From Vulcanisaeta distributa JCM 11216 (GTDB lineage Archaea > Thermoproteota > Thermoprotei > Thermoproteales > Thermocladiaceae): a DNA stretch of 64,000 nt. Positions 8,914-19,108 of the stretch are shown here, piece by piece (position 1 is the first letter of the stretch; every line of letters starts with the position of its first letter). Where the stretch lies: contig NZ_BBBI01000001.1 in assembly GCF_001315985.1 (NCBI RefSeq), positions 1-64,000 of the forward strand, in the 5' to 3' direction. Both the position numbers and the translations under genes were made by a program. The notes under the pieces are model-generated. The model had not been told where the DNA came from. It worked only from the letters and a program-made list of their open reading frames with translations, and searched no databases.

Positions 8914-10476
8914 TTACCGTCTAGCCAGCCCGATTAGGATGAGGGAAAGCGTCATTGTTTCCACCGTGCCCGTGATTAATAGGGTGATTGTTGAGTAGGC
9001 CGTATTCGTTGTAATTACCTGGACCGTGATAAAGGCTATCATTGGTATTGAGGCCGTCATTATTATTAGTATGGTATTGACCAAGTTCAGTAACGCCAGG
9101 GCCTGGGAACCCCCCCTTAGGTAGTCCCTGACCTCAAGTTGGAATATTACGGCGGACATCACGGTTGAGGCAAGTGGGGATACGGAGAGGGCTAGGATTG
9201 GTGGTATGGCTGATTGGTGGTGTAGGGCGGTGAGTATTGCCACTATGGGTACTGCGAGTGCGTAGTATGTCGTTAGTACCATGGGTATTTTTGCAAGCAT
9301 CCTCCTAATCGGTGTTATTGGTATTGTGAGTATTATTGGCAGTGCGGAGTATTCCGCGTTGTACATCATGACGGGCAGGAACGAGGATATGAAGGCCAAT
9401 GGGGCTGCGTAGGCCATGACACCGATCATCAACCCGAATTGACTTAGGTCATTCATTGAGGTGGCCAGGGATGCGTATAGGAACACGGCCATGAGCAGGC
9501 CACCAATGACCATACCCAGGGATCCCCTGGCACTCAATATCATCTTCATGTAGTACCTAACCAAGCCCGTGAATGAACCCCCCCTGAATCTGAACCCCAT
9601 GAATGGCCTCCCAATGTTTATCACGGACTCTGGGCCGCCTGGTATCTTCGGCCTCAGCAGCCTAGGTCCCGCATTTATCACTAGGTACACATCGGTTATG
9701 AGGAGTATTACCGTGGTTACCATGGAGTTCATGACGGCCATTGGGTATTTCATGATCAATGGGTCGTTTACCAGCGGTACGTATTGGGCAATTCCAGGGC
9801 TTATGATGCCGGGGGGGTCCTCACTGAGCATCAGTAGTGCCATTGCTATTGCCCAGGGTATTGAATTCATCACAACAACGAGCGACCTAGTCAAGAATGC
9901 GTTTGCCAATCCCCTCCTCCTGACCACGGTGTCGAGAGCCACTATACCCATCAACGGCCCCCATCAAACCCAGAAGAAGTGCCTGCGCCGTGACTAACAC
10001 CAACACTGGCGTGTGTACTATTACTGATATTATTATTGCCATCATGATTGACGCAAATAATGGCGCATCTACGGCCCTAATTATGGCCACCGTTGCGGCG
10101 AGCCTTATGAAGCCTCATTGAGACCCAACACCCTGAGTAGGTCACCAATCACCGGGTAGCCCATTACGGAGGTAACTATTGGGGGGGTTAGTAGCATGTA
10201 GATCATTAATATTATGAAGTACATGGCCAGGTATTCATAGGGTGGTGACTGGTACATGCTAGCTGCGCCATTCCAGTGCGTGATTAGGTCTATGATGAGC
10301 GGCGCTGCTAGGTATGTTGTGGTCATTATCGAGGCCACGGCCTTAATTACCCCCCCATAGCCATTAACAATCCTATCAACCTTGACGGGCCTAGCCCCCC
10401 CAGTCCTCCTGGACTGGGTTATTGCCTGAACAATCAATTCCCTATAGACCAGGCCACCAAGCCACCAGGCATTCAT
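8914..10476 (-). CDS. ABC-2 type permease
   Basis: A polytopic membrane protein of ~515 residues with about ten to twelve hydrophobic helices. It starts one base after the stop of the ATPase gene (TGACATG), so the pair forms one exporter operon. The N-terminal part begins MNAWWLGGLVYRELIVQAI, and the C-terminal half carries most of the membrane segments and ends MTLSLILIGLARR. The frame shifts near 10100 and near 9960. The three pieces abut without gaps and have the same composition, so they are read as one gene. The substrate cannot be told from sequence; membrane-active compounds or lipids are common for this class. Confidence 0.75.
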
Positions 10477-10477
10477 G

Positions 10478-11222
10478 TCATAAACCCTCCAGCAATCCCT
10501 TGATTTCGTCCTCAGCCCTAATGGCCCTTAGGAAGGCGTCCTCGAGACTACCCCGCATTGGCTGCGTTAATAATTTCCGTAGGCGTTCCCTCTATTACGA
10601 GTTTGCCCATGCTCATGATGCCGATCCTCATGCAAACCCTCTCGGCAACCTCCATTATGTGTGTCGTGAAGAGTATCGAACCACCGGACTCAAGGTGCCT
10701 CTGCATCAACTCCTTAATAACCCTCACGGACTTGGCGTCCAGGTAATTGAAGGGTTCATCCATGAGCAGGAGCCTCGGCCTATGCATTAGGGCTGCCGCA
10801 ATAACCACCTTCTGCCTATTGCCCGCGGACAGCGTCATTATTGGCCTGTCAATGAACTCCTCAAGGCCCAAGGCCCTGACCAAGGCCTCCACGTACCTGG
10901 AGTCCCTAACACCCCTAACCGAGCCAACGAACTCCAGGAAGTCCCTTGGGCTCAAGGTCTCCAGGACCAGTGGGGTCTCCAGGACCGCACCCACGTGGTT
11001 CATGATCTCGGGCCTTGGTGGTCCCATGCCAAGTATGTCTATGACCCCCTCATACCTCACGAGACCTAGCACGGCCTTAATCGTCGTCGTCTTCCCAGCC
11101 CCCCCATTCGGGCCCAGGAGGCAGTAGGTCTCACCCTGCCTTACACAGGTGCTTAGGCCGTCAACGGCGACCTTGCTCCCATACTTAACGGTTAATTTTT
11201 CAATTCTCAATGCACAATCCAT
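10478..11222 (-). CDS. ABC transporter ATP-binding protein
   Basis: The ATPase of the adjacent permease. Motifs in order are a Walker A that reads GPNGGAGKTTT here, a signature-type LSAGNRQKVVIA (residues ~133-144), and a Walker B LLLMDEPFNYLD. The C-terminus, after a one-frame correction near 10557, reads RGSLEDAFLRAIRAEDEIKG, the usual C-terminal box of ABC-2 ATPases. Walker A should be GPNGAGKTT; the extra glycine comes from a C7 run at 11099-11105 where four bases are expected. That would be expected to damage the P-loop if real. The start ATG at 11222 gives MDCALRIEKLTVKYG, normal for the family. Confidence 0.88.
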
Positions 11223-11328
11223 TCAATTAAACGCCAACACACCCACTTTTATTACTTTATTGGGTTATCACCCCCCCGGCTTTACCAGTGATTATGTTTA
11301 AATCAGTGATTCTCATGGCCGATTCAGA

Positions 11329-12520
11329 ATGCACAGGAGTGTTTACCTGATTTTATTTGTTAAGGGGGTTGAGGACCTTCGTCTTCGGCATGGTCAGCGT
11401 GTTGACGCCGATTTACCTGGCAATGCTAGGCTTCTCACCAACCTATGTTGGTGTATCCATATTCCTGGTAGTCCTCGGTAATGTCTCCTCAAACATACTA
11501 CTTACGTGGTTTGGCGACGTGATTGGTAGGAGGAGTTTATTGATCATTTTTAGTCTCCTCACTTTCGTCTCCGGCATCCTCCTATCCTCATCCTCGCTAT
11601 ACCCCCCCGTACTAGCCCTGGCGCTGTTCATGGGTAACATAAGTACGACTGGGACTGAGGCAGGTCCCTTCCAATCCATTGAGGTTGGCGTACTGCCCAG
11701 GTTCACGGGCAATAGGTTGGGTAGGGTCTTGGGTATTTACAACCTAATTGGTTACTCGGCCTCATCCCTGGGTGCCCTCGCATCGTCAATACCGGCCTAC
11801 CTGGGGGATAAACTGGTTTTTGTTAGGTTGATGTACCTCATATACGCCATGGCCGGTTTGGTCATGGCAATAATCTATAGTGCGTTGGGTAATATTGAGG
11901 CTGGGGGTAGGAGGCCTGGGTTGAGGGGGGGTTTGGGTAGGGCTGCCGTTGTTGATATTAGGAATTTATCAATACTATTCTCAGTGGATGCCTTTGGTGG
12001 TGGGTTGGTTACGCAGTCCCTACTGTCCTACTGGTTCTATGTTCGTTATGGGGTGACCCTGAGGGAGTTGGGGTTGGTTTTCATGGTTGTTAATGTGGTT
12101 ACGGCGATCTCGCTGGTTATTGCGCCGTTGATTGCCGAGAGGATTGGTAATTTGAGGACCATGGTCTACACGCATTTGTTATCAAACGTATTCCTAATCC
12201 TAGTGCCACTCGCGGGCTCCTTCATGGGGAGTCTCGCATTTCTTTTGCTGAGACAAAGCGTATCACAAATGGATGTGCCGACTAGGCAGGCGTTCATGGC
12301 GCAGATATTCAGTGATGAGGAGAGGGTCCCAGCGAATGCCGTGACGAATACCGCGAGGAGCATAGGCTCCCTGCCCGGCCCATTAATTGTTGGTGATTTA
12401 ATATCCCAGGGGGGGCTCTACTCCCTACCATTCATAATCAGCGGATCCATGAAGATAATGTATGACTTGACGATTTACCTAATGTACAGGAATAGGGTTA
12501 GAGATAATGAGATTAGGTAA
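11329..12520 (+). CDS. MFS transporter
   Basis: A major facilitator superfamily protein of ~397 residues with twelve predicted helices. The family loop between helices 2 and 3 is visible as FGDVIGRRSLLI, and a cytoplasmic linker follows helix 6 (residues ~200-215, GGRRPGLRG). I place the start at ATG 11329 (MHRSVYLILFVKGLRTFVFG), which needs four rather than five G at about 11364-11368; the TTG at 11357 would truncate helix 1. TTTAAATC about 28 bases upstream is a plausible TATA box. It diverges from the ABC operon. A related MFS gene lies at 39760. Confidence 0.8.
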
Positions 12521-12647
12521 CCACGGCAGTATGGCAATGAAGGTGGTGCATTGGGGGGGGATTGAAATACGGCAATCATTAATTAAGTACCATAAGTTAA
12601 TTGTAGATAAGGGCTAAAACCCATAATCAAATAATTAGTAATGGCTT

Positions 12648-12717
12648 ATGCTTAACTATAGGCTCTATATGGGTAATTACTACGAGGCCCTAGGCGGTAT
12701 TAATGCAATAATTAGTT
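12648..12717 (+). pseudogene. Remnant of the methyltransferase N-terminus
   Basis: ATG 12648 opens MLNYRLYMGNYYEALG, nearly identical to MLSYKLYVRDYYEALG at the start of the methyltransferase at 16923. The DNA matches closely (ATTACTACGAGGCCCT in both). Similarity ends after about 17 residues, where the frame loses family resemblance just before the nifX-like gene. It is read as a truncated duplicate. Confidence 0.5.
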
Positions 12718-12719
12718 GT

Positions 12720-13108
12720 TTACTCCTCGTTCTCCAGCACGTACTCCTCTGCTGTACCGTTGCGGAGTGAGTCTATGGCGTCGGCAATGGTCACCGCTGT
12801 TTCCGGAATCCTCATTACCCTTATCCCATGGGTTATGAAGTCATAGACTGCCCTGGGCCCGATCCTCATCACCATAATTGCATCGGGTCTTAACCCTATT
12901 ATCCTCTCATGAATACTCCTGCGAACGACTGAGGCTTGTTCGCCCTCTCCTCTCTCCTCATGTGGTCCCTCGCCCTCTGTGAATGATATACTTAGTATTT
13001 TACTGTTATCATCAATATCCACCAGGGCTAGGTATGGGCTCTGCCGAAGTGTGGTGATATCCTTGATTGTTCATTGTTCCTATCAAGTACGGGTATTAAG
13101 ATCCTCAT
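12720..13108 (-). CDS. NifX/NifB-type iron-molybdenum cluster-binding domain protein
   Basis: A single-domain protein of the dinitrogenase iron-molybdenum cofactor-binding family, ~129 residues. With one C restored near 13045 it reads MRILIPVLDRNNEQSR, then ISPHFGRAPYLALVDID, then the domain's second half with RPDAIMVMRIGPRAVYDFI. The HFGRA motif and following beta-alpha pattern are diagnostic. The uncorrected frame would start at an internal ATG at 13022 and lack this N-terminus. No nitrogenase genes are near. In archaea without nitrogenase such proteins are thought to carry or sense Fe-S or Mo clusters; the specific role here is unknown. Confidence 0.82.
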
Positions 13109-13263
13109 AATAATTCGTGTCTCCTTCGCGGCTTATAAGTGTTGCTTCACGTGTATCGTGGTCTTAATCTTTCTATTTTTCTAAAATTTCTAATGTTTTA
13201 TTATTTTTAGAAATTAAGAAAGTTTTATAAATTAGTGAATTAACAGTATAGTTGGTGAGTGGT

Positions 13264-13620
13264 ATGGGTGAAGACCAGTCCAAACCTGCACAGGTAACGG
13301 TGGGTAGGTTAAGTACATGGGGGGGCTTTTGGCTTGCGATAATTGGCGCGTTGCTAATACTCATTGATGGCGCCTGGTGCTTGGCATGAGCACGTTCTAT
13401 GGTTGGCATTATGGTGGTGTCTCCGTGGTTGGTTGGACTGAGATCTCCCTAAGCATCATCATGTTCATACTACTACCCCCTCTATAAGAGGTGGCCTGCT
13501 GCCATTGGCTGGACTGTGTTTGTGCTCGCAATAATAACTATGCCATTTGATGGTGGGTTCTGGGAAGTCGGTGCCATACTTGCCTTGATCGGAGGAATAC
13601 TCGTGGCCATTAAGAAGTGA
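13264..13620 (+). CDS. Small four-helix membrane protein
   Basis: About 117 residues with a short polar N-terminus (MGEDQSKPAQVTVGRLS) and about four hydrophobic helices, including FWLAIIGALLILIDGAW, a second beginning SLSIIMFILL, and the C-terminal GAILALIGGILVAIKK. The frame is broken near 13375 (one or two bases missing, GAW then VLGMSTFYGWHYGG) and near 13486. AAGTTTTATAAATTAG at ~13218-13233 is a likely promoter. The helical pattern recalls small DUF6114-like membrane proteins, which is only an impression. It is followed by a MarR/TrmB-like regulator that may control it. Confidence 0.55.
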
Positions 13621-13699
13621 GGCTAAGCATGCTGTGTGTAACTTTTAAAAATTCAAAATTTTCTTTAATTTTCTCCTATTAGGGTTTTGGGTGGTTGCC

Positions 13700-14167
13700 A
13701 TGTCCCTTGGTGATGCCTTGAATGATTCCCTGGAGCTAATGGGTAGGATACTTAGGCGTTGGGGTTTTAGTGAGAAGGACATAATAATATACACGGCACT
13801 CCTCATGAGCCCCCCCGGACCCATGACTATGAAGGAGATTTCCGAGAAGACTGGCTTTAGCTTATCGACTGTGTCCCAATCACTTAATAATTTAATTAGG
13901 TATTACATGGTTAAGCCTGAGAAGAGGGGTAGGGTTAGGGTTTTTACTGCAGTGCCCATGTTCTATGAACTCTTCCTAAATCAGCCGGTGGAGATGCTCG
14001 ATAAGGAGGTTATACCACTTAAGCAGAGGCTGCTTGAGCTTAAGGATAAAATGCCTGAGTTGAGGGATAGGATTGACCTAATACTGAGTAACCTGAGTAA
14101 CATGGAGTGCGTGTTGAATGAAATAATAAGGATAAAGAACAACAACACCTGCATGAATAGCAGGTAG
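13700..14167 (+). CDS. MarR/GbsR-TrmB-type transcriptional regulator
   Basis: A 155-residue DNA-binding protein. The winged helix lies at residues ~20-85: it opens with EKDIIIYTALLMSPPGPMTM, then KEISEKTGFSLSTVSQSLNN as helix-turn-helix, then the wing KPEKRGRVRVFTAV. The C-terminal half is a helical, probably dimerising segment (LKQRLLELKDKMPELRDRID). The ATG at 13700 is preferred; a GTG three codons upstream is possible. A C7 run gives PPG at residues ~38-40, where one proline is more usual. It may regulate the membrane protein just upstream. Confidence 0.78.
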   Translation: MSLGDALNDSLELMGRILRRWGFSEKDIIIYTALLMSPPGPMTMKEISEKTGFSLSTVSQSLNNLIRYYMVKPEKRGRVRVFTAVPMFYELFLNQPVEMLDKEVIPLKQRLLELKDKMPELRDRIDLILSNLSNMECVLNEIIRIKNNNTCMNSR

Positions 14168-14212
14168 GCATTACCCTGGGTAAATGATAAATTTTGACTT
14201 TAATACTTGGTT

Positions 14213-15780
14213 TCACTCAGCTCTCCTGATTATTAGTACGGGTATTGGGGGGGACCTCGCCACAACCTTCAGTGCAACACTGCCGATCATATGCGGCCTA
14301 TGACCCATCATGATTAGGTCGAACTTACCTGTGCTCGCGTAGTCAATAATTACTGATGCGGGATCACCAACCGCTATTTCATAATTAATATCCATATTGT
14401 TTATCTCAATAATCTTACTGGACCTAATGGCGTTGATTAAGCTCCTCATCTTACTCTCTGCAATCTTCTTCCCATCGGCAATAACGTTCTCCGTAATGAA
14501 CTCACTAACTTCAGACAGGTTAAGCGGTACAACGTAAAGGAATGTTACACTACTTATGTTGCTTAACCTGTTCAATCCCTCAATAACCCACCTCTCCGTA
14601 TCACTCGATAAGTCCACAGGGACCAAGACGTTTAAGCCTGGCCTAACTGCTAGGCTCTCAACCTCGAAGGTACTCTCCTCAGCAACACCCTTAACGCTGA
14701 CCTTAGCCCTCTCTTCCACGGGCACCTTAATAGCCTCCTTCTCTCTCCTGACTCCATAGAAGTTCATTACCCTGTCCCTTAACTTGAGGAATAGTATTAT
14801 GAAGATCACCTGGAAGGCAGGTAGTAATGATGGTGGCATTGAGGCTAGGAAGGCAATTCCAGAACCGAGCGGCGCGAGCGCCACTGAACTTAACGCAATG
14901 GCCGTTGCCTCATTCTTTGGAATACCAGTTAGTATGGCCACCATTGCCGGGTCATAAGGCGACTCACCCCCCCTCCTATTCAATTTAACGTACTTAAAGA
15001 ATAGTGTGAATACTGTGAGCGATACAGAGCCAAAAACCATAGCCGAGTAGAATATGCCCAGCACATCCATTATGTGCGTGATAAGTACTCCTGCATGGGC
15101 GAAGAATATTGTGAATATTATGATCATCATCCAATCATGGTGATTGATGGGAATAATGGGCTAATCCTCCTAAACCTGTTTGCCCCCCATCCTCCTAATC
15201 ATCACCTCACGGGTTGGTATTGCCAGGACTAGCGGTATGATTAGGACCTCTATTATCGTCATGACTAGGTTCATCTCAACCTTACCAAGGACCGCACCGG
15301 ACAGCGTAAGCCCCCCCTTACATGGGTTAGGAACATGCTTATGTAGACTGAGGACTCGGCGGGTATCAACGCGAGTGATAGTATGAATGATAGGGCTACC
15401 ATAGCCGTTGCGGCGCTTATGTCAGCCATCATCAACCCCCCCACATAGCCAATACTCATTGATGAGCATGGGACAGCCCAGGCAAGGAAGAGGCCGAACC
15501 TAACGAAGGGATTTGGAACAAACAATAATCCAAGTATTACTGCCATTAATGGGCCGTAAACGAAGTTCAGCAATACCACTGCTGTAGTCAACTTGTAATT
15601 CCTAAAGGCGTTTCCTAACGCTCTTATATTTAACATGAGTAGCATGGGGAATATCATTATGTATATGGAGGCCATCATTATCATGTTCAATAACTGCTCG
15701 TGATAATGCACCCAACCCATACTGTAGTAACCTGTGACCAAACCGAGAATTATCATGAGACCTACGTAGCGCCCAACCAC
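14213..15780 (-). CDS. Acr3/SBF-type transporter fused to a UspA domain
   Basis: The N-terminal ~350 residues form a bile-acid:sodium-symporter/Acr3-like membrane domain: MVGRYVGLMIILGLVTGYYS, IMIFPMLLMLNIRALGNAF, WAVPCSSMSIGYVG, then helices to LLPAFQVIFIILFLKLRD. After a linker, the C-terminal ~150 residues form a universal stress protein domain (LNVLVPVDLSSDTER through the nucleotide-binding-type MMGHRPHMIGSVALKVVARS). The frame needs repair at a C7 near 15313, near 15172 (KQVLRRISPLF) and near 15131 (one A missing in GGAATGATG). An arsenite or organic-anion role fits the family; the UspA tail may sense adenine nucleotides. Confidence 0.78.
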
Positions 15781-16109
15781 CTATCAAGGTGCGCCCTAAC
15801 TCTCTCTAACCTATTACTTACTTCAAGTGTATTTGATGTCACGAGGCGCGACAAAACACATCGAGCTAATAAGTCTCTCTGACAAAACCTTGGATAGTAA
15901 TGAAATATAGTTGCAATAATTAGATCATCAAAGTAGGGAGGGAGGCAAAAATTGCCACTAAACGATTTGACTATGCATGTGCAATCCATAATACTTTCTT
16001 AAAATGAATTCCATGGATAATCATTGACCATATTATGAGACGTGTGTAAAACCCATCATGCAGAGACCTTCGAATAAGCAATGATTTTTCAACGCATCGC
16101 CGTAACTGT
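15781..16109. other. Intergenic stretch, nothing recognised
   Basis: AT-rich DNA between the transporter start and the end of the Lrp gene. It should hold the promoter of the minus-strand transporter. I found no convincing RNA gene, repeat or coding frame. Confidence 0.35.
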
Positions 16110-16574
16110 TTACTTCACCTTATCAATCACAACATCAAGCTCCGTGTTATATATCTTAAACTTAGTGAGATTGTTCAATATGAATCTCCTAATACCATCT
16201 AAATCCTTACCCACTATGACAGCTGCAATACGCTTATCGCCACTAATTATGAATAATTCCTTGACCATTTCCTGCATCCTTATGAAGTCCAGGGCCTCCT
16301 CCATGTTCTCCGGAGACACATTAAAGAACAGGATAACCTCACTATAACTCAGCGCCTTATAATCAACCACAGCCCTACACCCCCCCTTAATAATACCCAT
16401 ACGCCTGAGTCTCTCAATTCTATGCCTAACGGTCCACGGGCTCCTACCAACCCTCTTCGCAATCTCATGATAAGTAAGTGTACAATCCTCCTCAAGGATC
16501 CTCAGTATTTCGTGATCTAAATCATCAAGTAGTAGAGAGTCATTTCCATGCCCACGTCTCATAAATTCGACCAT
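16110..16574 (-). CDS. Lrp/AsnC family transcriptional regulator
   Basis: A 154-residue regulator. The N-terminal helix-turn-helix (residues ~17-60) carries LDHEILRILEEDCTLTYHEI and KRVGRSPWTVRHRIERL. The C-terminal RAM-like ligand-binding half (residues ~70-150) has the beta-alpha pattern SYSEVILFFNVSPENMEEAL and FIISGDKRIAAVIVG. A C7 run gives IKGGCRA where one glycine is expected, in frame. It is divergent from the methyltransferase. Typical ligands are amino acids; the target is unknown. Confidence 0.85.
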   Translation of the reverse strand: MVEFMRRGHGNDSLLLDDLDHEILRILEEDCTLTYHEIAKRVGRSPWTVRHRIERLRRMGIIKGGCRAVVDYKALSYSEVILFFNVSPENMEEALDFIRMQEMVKELFIISGDKRIAAVIVGKDLDGIRRFILNNLTKFKIYNTELDVVIDKVK

Positions 16575-16922
16575 AAAATCAACACAGGAAATATAAGCCT
16601 TTTTATGTGGGTCTATGGCCTCATACTTAAACTGTTGTATTAATACTCATTGATATTAAGGCATTTCCAAGCTGAGATGCGCATAATCCAGTATTACATC
16701 AAAATAATGACGAGAAGGTTAGGCGCATATCGAGGTAACAAGCCTAGTCGTTGTATCCTACTCCATCGGCTCAAGAACCAATGGTTTTACTTAAAATACT
16801 TGCTCCACGCGCATTGGAAAACGCAGGCAAATGCCTTGGTTCAGTACGGCATCATTAAACGCGATAGTGACCATGCCTTGCATTAAAGAATTAAAGGAAG
16901 TTCTACATCAATTATATTTATC
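16575..16922. other. Divergent intergenic region
   Basis: It separates the Lrp gene from the methyltransferase and must contain both promoters. A 78-codon frame at 16650-16886 is present, but its composition (many H, Q, K, Y) and lack of family resemblance make it doubtful. ATTATATTTATC just before ATG 16923 is too close to be its TATA box; ATTAAAGAATTAAAGG at ~16882 is better placed. Confidence 0.35.
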
Positions 16923-17383
16923 ATGCTAAGTTACAAGCTTTATGTACGTGATTACTACGAGGCCCTGGGCACCAGGTACCTGGAGCTTTACCTAAGGGAT
17001 AGCGTGCTCGGCTACCTAGGCGCCGCAGAGGCGCTGGGGGGGTTAGGGGGGGTGCGAGGGTGTTGGATGTTGGTTGTGGGGGGGGTTGGCGTGGGGGGGG
17101 CGGCCTTCTGTCTGGCTCGGCTAGGCAGTACGTGTGCCTTGACATCGCCTGCGGCGTGCTTAGGTACGCCAATAACCTGCCAAGCGTTGACGTGGTGTGC
17201 GCAGACGCTGCCCTATTACCCATCAGGCCTGGCTCCATAGACTACGCCCTGCTGATTAATGTCGTTAATGCGGAGACCGATGGTGAGCAGGTGCTTAGGG
17301 AGGCCCTGGGTCTCGGTGCCCGCGTCTATGCCCTGTCGCCTAGGGCTGTGGATAATGAGTTGATTAGGCACTTAATTCCCTAA
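16923..17383 (+). CDS. Class I SAM-dependent methyltransferase
   Basis: A compact methyltransferase of ~150 residues. After frame repair motif I reads ARVLDVGCG and is followed by the usual acidic strand end YVCLDIACGVLRYA, then VDVVCADAALLPIRPGSIDY (motifs II-III) and ALLINVVN. Three G-runs of 7-8 between 17036 and 17100 scramble the frame across motif I, so an uncorrected translation from ATG 16923 loses the enzyme core. The N-terminus MLSYKLYVRDYYEAL is duplicated as a fragment at 12648. The substrate is unknown. Confidence 0.8.
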
Positions 17384-17426
17384 GGTTTAGGTTTTAATGT
17401 AAAGCGCTAGCCAGTAATTTTGGGTA

Positions 17427-17561
17427 ATGAGTTCTGAGGAGGTGATTAGGGAGCTTGAGGAGCGTGAGAGGGAGGTTGGGGGGGAGATGGGGGGGAGGAG
17501 GGCTGAGACTGATCGGGAGTTCATAAATTCATTACCACCTAGGGTCAGGAGTGCCGTCTGA
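17427..17561 (+). CDS. Small charged protein (44 residues)
   Basis: An open frame from ATG 17427: MSSEEVIRELEERERE, then a Gly/Arg-rich middle inflated by two G7 runs, then TDREFINSLPPRVRSAV. It is highly charged and helical at the N-terminus. Codon use matches the neighbours. No family is recognised, so it could be a small DNA- or RNA-associated protein or a chance frame. Confidence 0.4.
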   Translation: MSSEEVIRELEEREREVGGEMGGRRAETDREFINSLPPRVRSAV

Positions 17562-17663
17562 TAAGTCTTAAATGCTTTCTATAAAAGGACCCGGTGGTTA
17601 TCATTACCAAGGGGGTTACTCACTTACCTGCCGTAATTATTATGTAACAGTTATGTCCGGCGT

Positions 17664-19048
17664 TCACTCGTGCTTGGTATGCCTTTTATTGATTCTCTGG
17701 GCCTTAAATACCGTGAACTTCCAAGTCGTCATTAGGTAGGCTATTGCCGATGCAATGACTGCCTCAGGAAGTATTCGGTAGTTGTTTGTCATTTCGAGGA
17801 GCATTACCATGACGGCGAGTGGGGCGTTTGAGGCTGCGCCGAACATTGCCAGGGAACTCACTACGACGAATGGGGGGGCAACGTTAGGCGTGAGCGTGGG
17901 GGGGTATAGGCTGTGGAAGAGTAGGCCCATGTCCAGCCCCCCCGTGAAGGCCCCCCCTATTACGAGGCCTGGCGCGAAGACGCCGCCAACCTCCCCCCCG
18001 AGCCAGGGTTATTGATGTGGAGATTATTTTAATGAGTGGGAGCAGGGCTAGGAGTATTATGAGTGGTATTACCTGTGAGGAGAAGGCGCTTAACCTTGCG
18101 TAAATCGCCAAGTCCATCCAACCCTCACCGGCACCAAGTACCTGGGGGGGTGTCGCGAGGCCGATCAAGCCAATTATTAAGCCGCCAATGACGGTCCTGA
18201 CCACGTCATTAACCCCCCCCAACCCACTGAATAACCTGCGGACGCCATCTAACGACTCAATGTATATTATGGCTACGGCGCCATCAACAATCCCCCCCAA
18301 AACAACGTAGAGTGGGATTGACGCTATGGGCGTGTTCATCATTACCTGGCCCAGGTATGGCTTAAAGCCAGTTGCTAGGCAGAAGATTGCGTAGGCCACC
18401 AGCGAGGCCACGAGGGCTGGGTATAGGGCCCTAACTTCGAGGTCCCTCCTGTAGGGTATTTCAGCCGCGAGTAATGCACCGCCTATTGGCGCCTTAAATA
18501 TCGCGCCTAAAGCCGCGCCCATACCAGCAATCATAGCCAAGGCTCTATCCTCATCATTAAGCCCAAGCCTCTCGGCAATGAAGTGCGACAAGTCACCTCC
18601 GAAGTTACCGGTGGGTGCCTCGGGCCCCCCCGCGGAGCCCCCCTGAGCCTATTGTTATTGCCGAGAGCACCACATTAACAAAGCCGTGAAGAACAGGGTT
18701 ACTGAAGGGTCTCCTTCTACCGTGGTATGCCTCAATGACGGCATCAAGGCCGGCCCTGGACTCGCGGAACTCCCTGGCGAGGTAGGCAATAATCACTGCG
18801 CCGATCACCGTGGATACGGGTATTAACCAAGGTCTCTCAATGCGTGGTGCGTACATTAGTGAGCCACCGAGCCCAATGGGCTCTGGCTGTTCATAACCAA
18901 CCAGTAGGTTTAGGAATATGTATGTGGTTAACCTAAGTATTAGGTAGAACGTTAGTGCCGAGGCGCCTGCGGCCACCCCCCCAATCAGTACGCCGAGTAT
19001 GAGCCACTTAACGGCGTAGGACTGCCTAGCTATGTCCATGACGTGCAT
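17664..19048 (-). CDS. ClC-family chloride channel/transporter
   Basis: Three frames join into one ClC protein of ~460 residues. Around 18610-18650 the selectivity region reads AITIGSGGSAGPEAPTGNFG after repair, matching the family GSGGSxGxEGP motif and keeping the gating glutamate. It is followed by the glycine-rich helix AMIAGMGAALGAIFKAPIGG and, near the C-terminus, the third filter motif as GGVFAPGLVIGGAFT. Breaks occur at a G6/C7 pair in the filter (18618-18643) and near 18000. The N-terminus starts at ATG 19048. There is no CBS tail. Function: Cl- passage or Cl-/H+ exchange in the cell membrane. Confidence 0.88.
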
Positions 19049-19108
19049 GAAGATTATGAAAACCTTTAAAACATTATCTATTAGAACGAATTGTGTCAGG
19101 TGAACCCA

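Noticed and set aside
16650-16886. A 78-residue frame that might be a transposase fragment
   Set aside because: No recognisable motif, odd composition, and it lies in a divergent promoter region; no inverted repeats or target duplications were seen.
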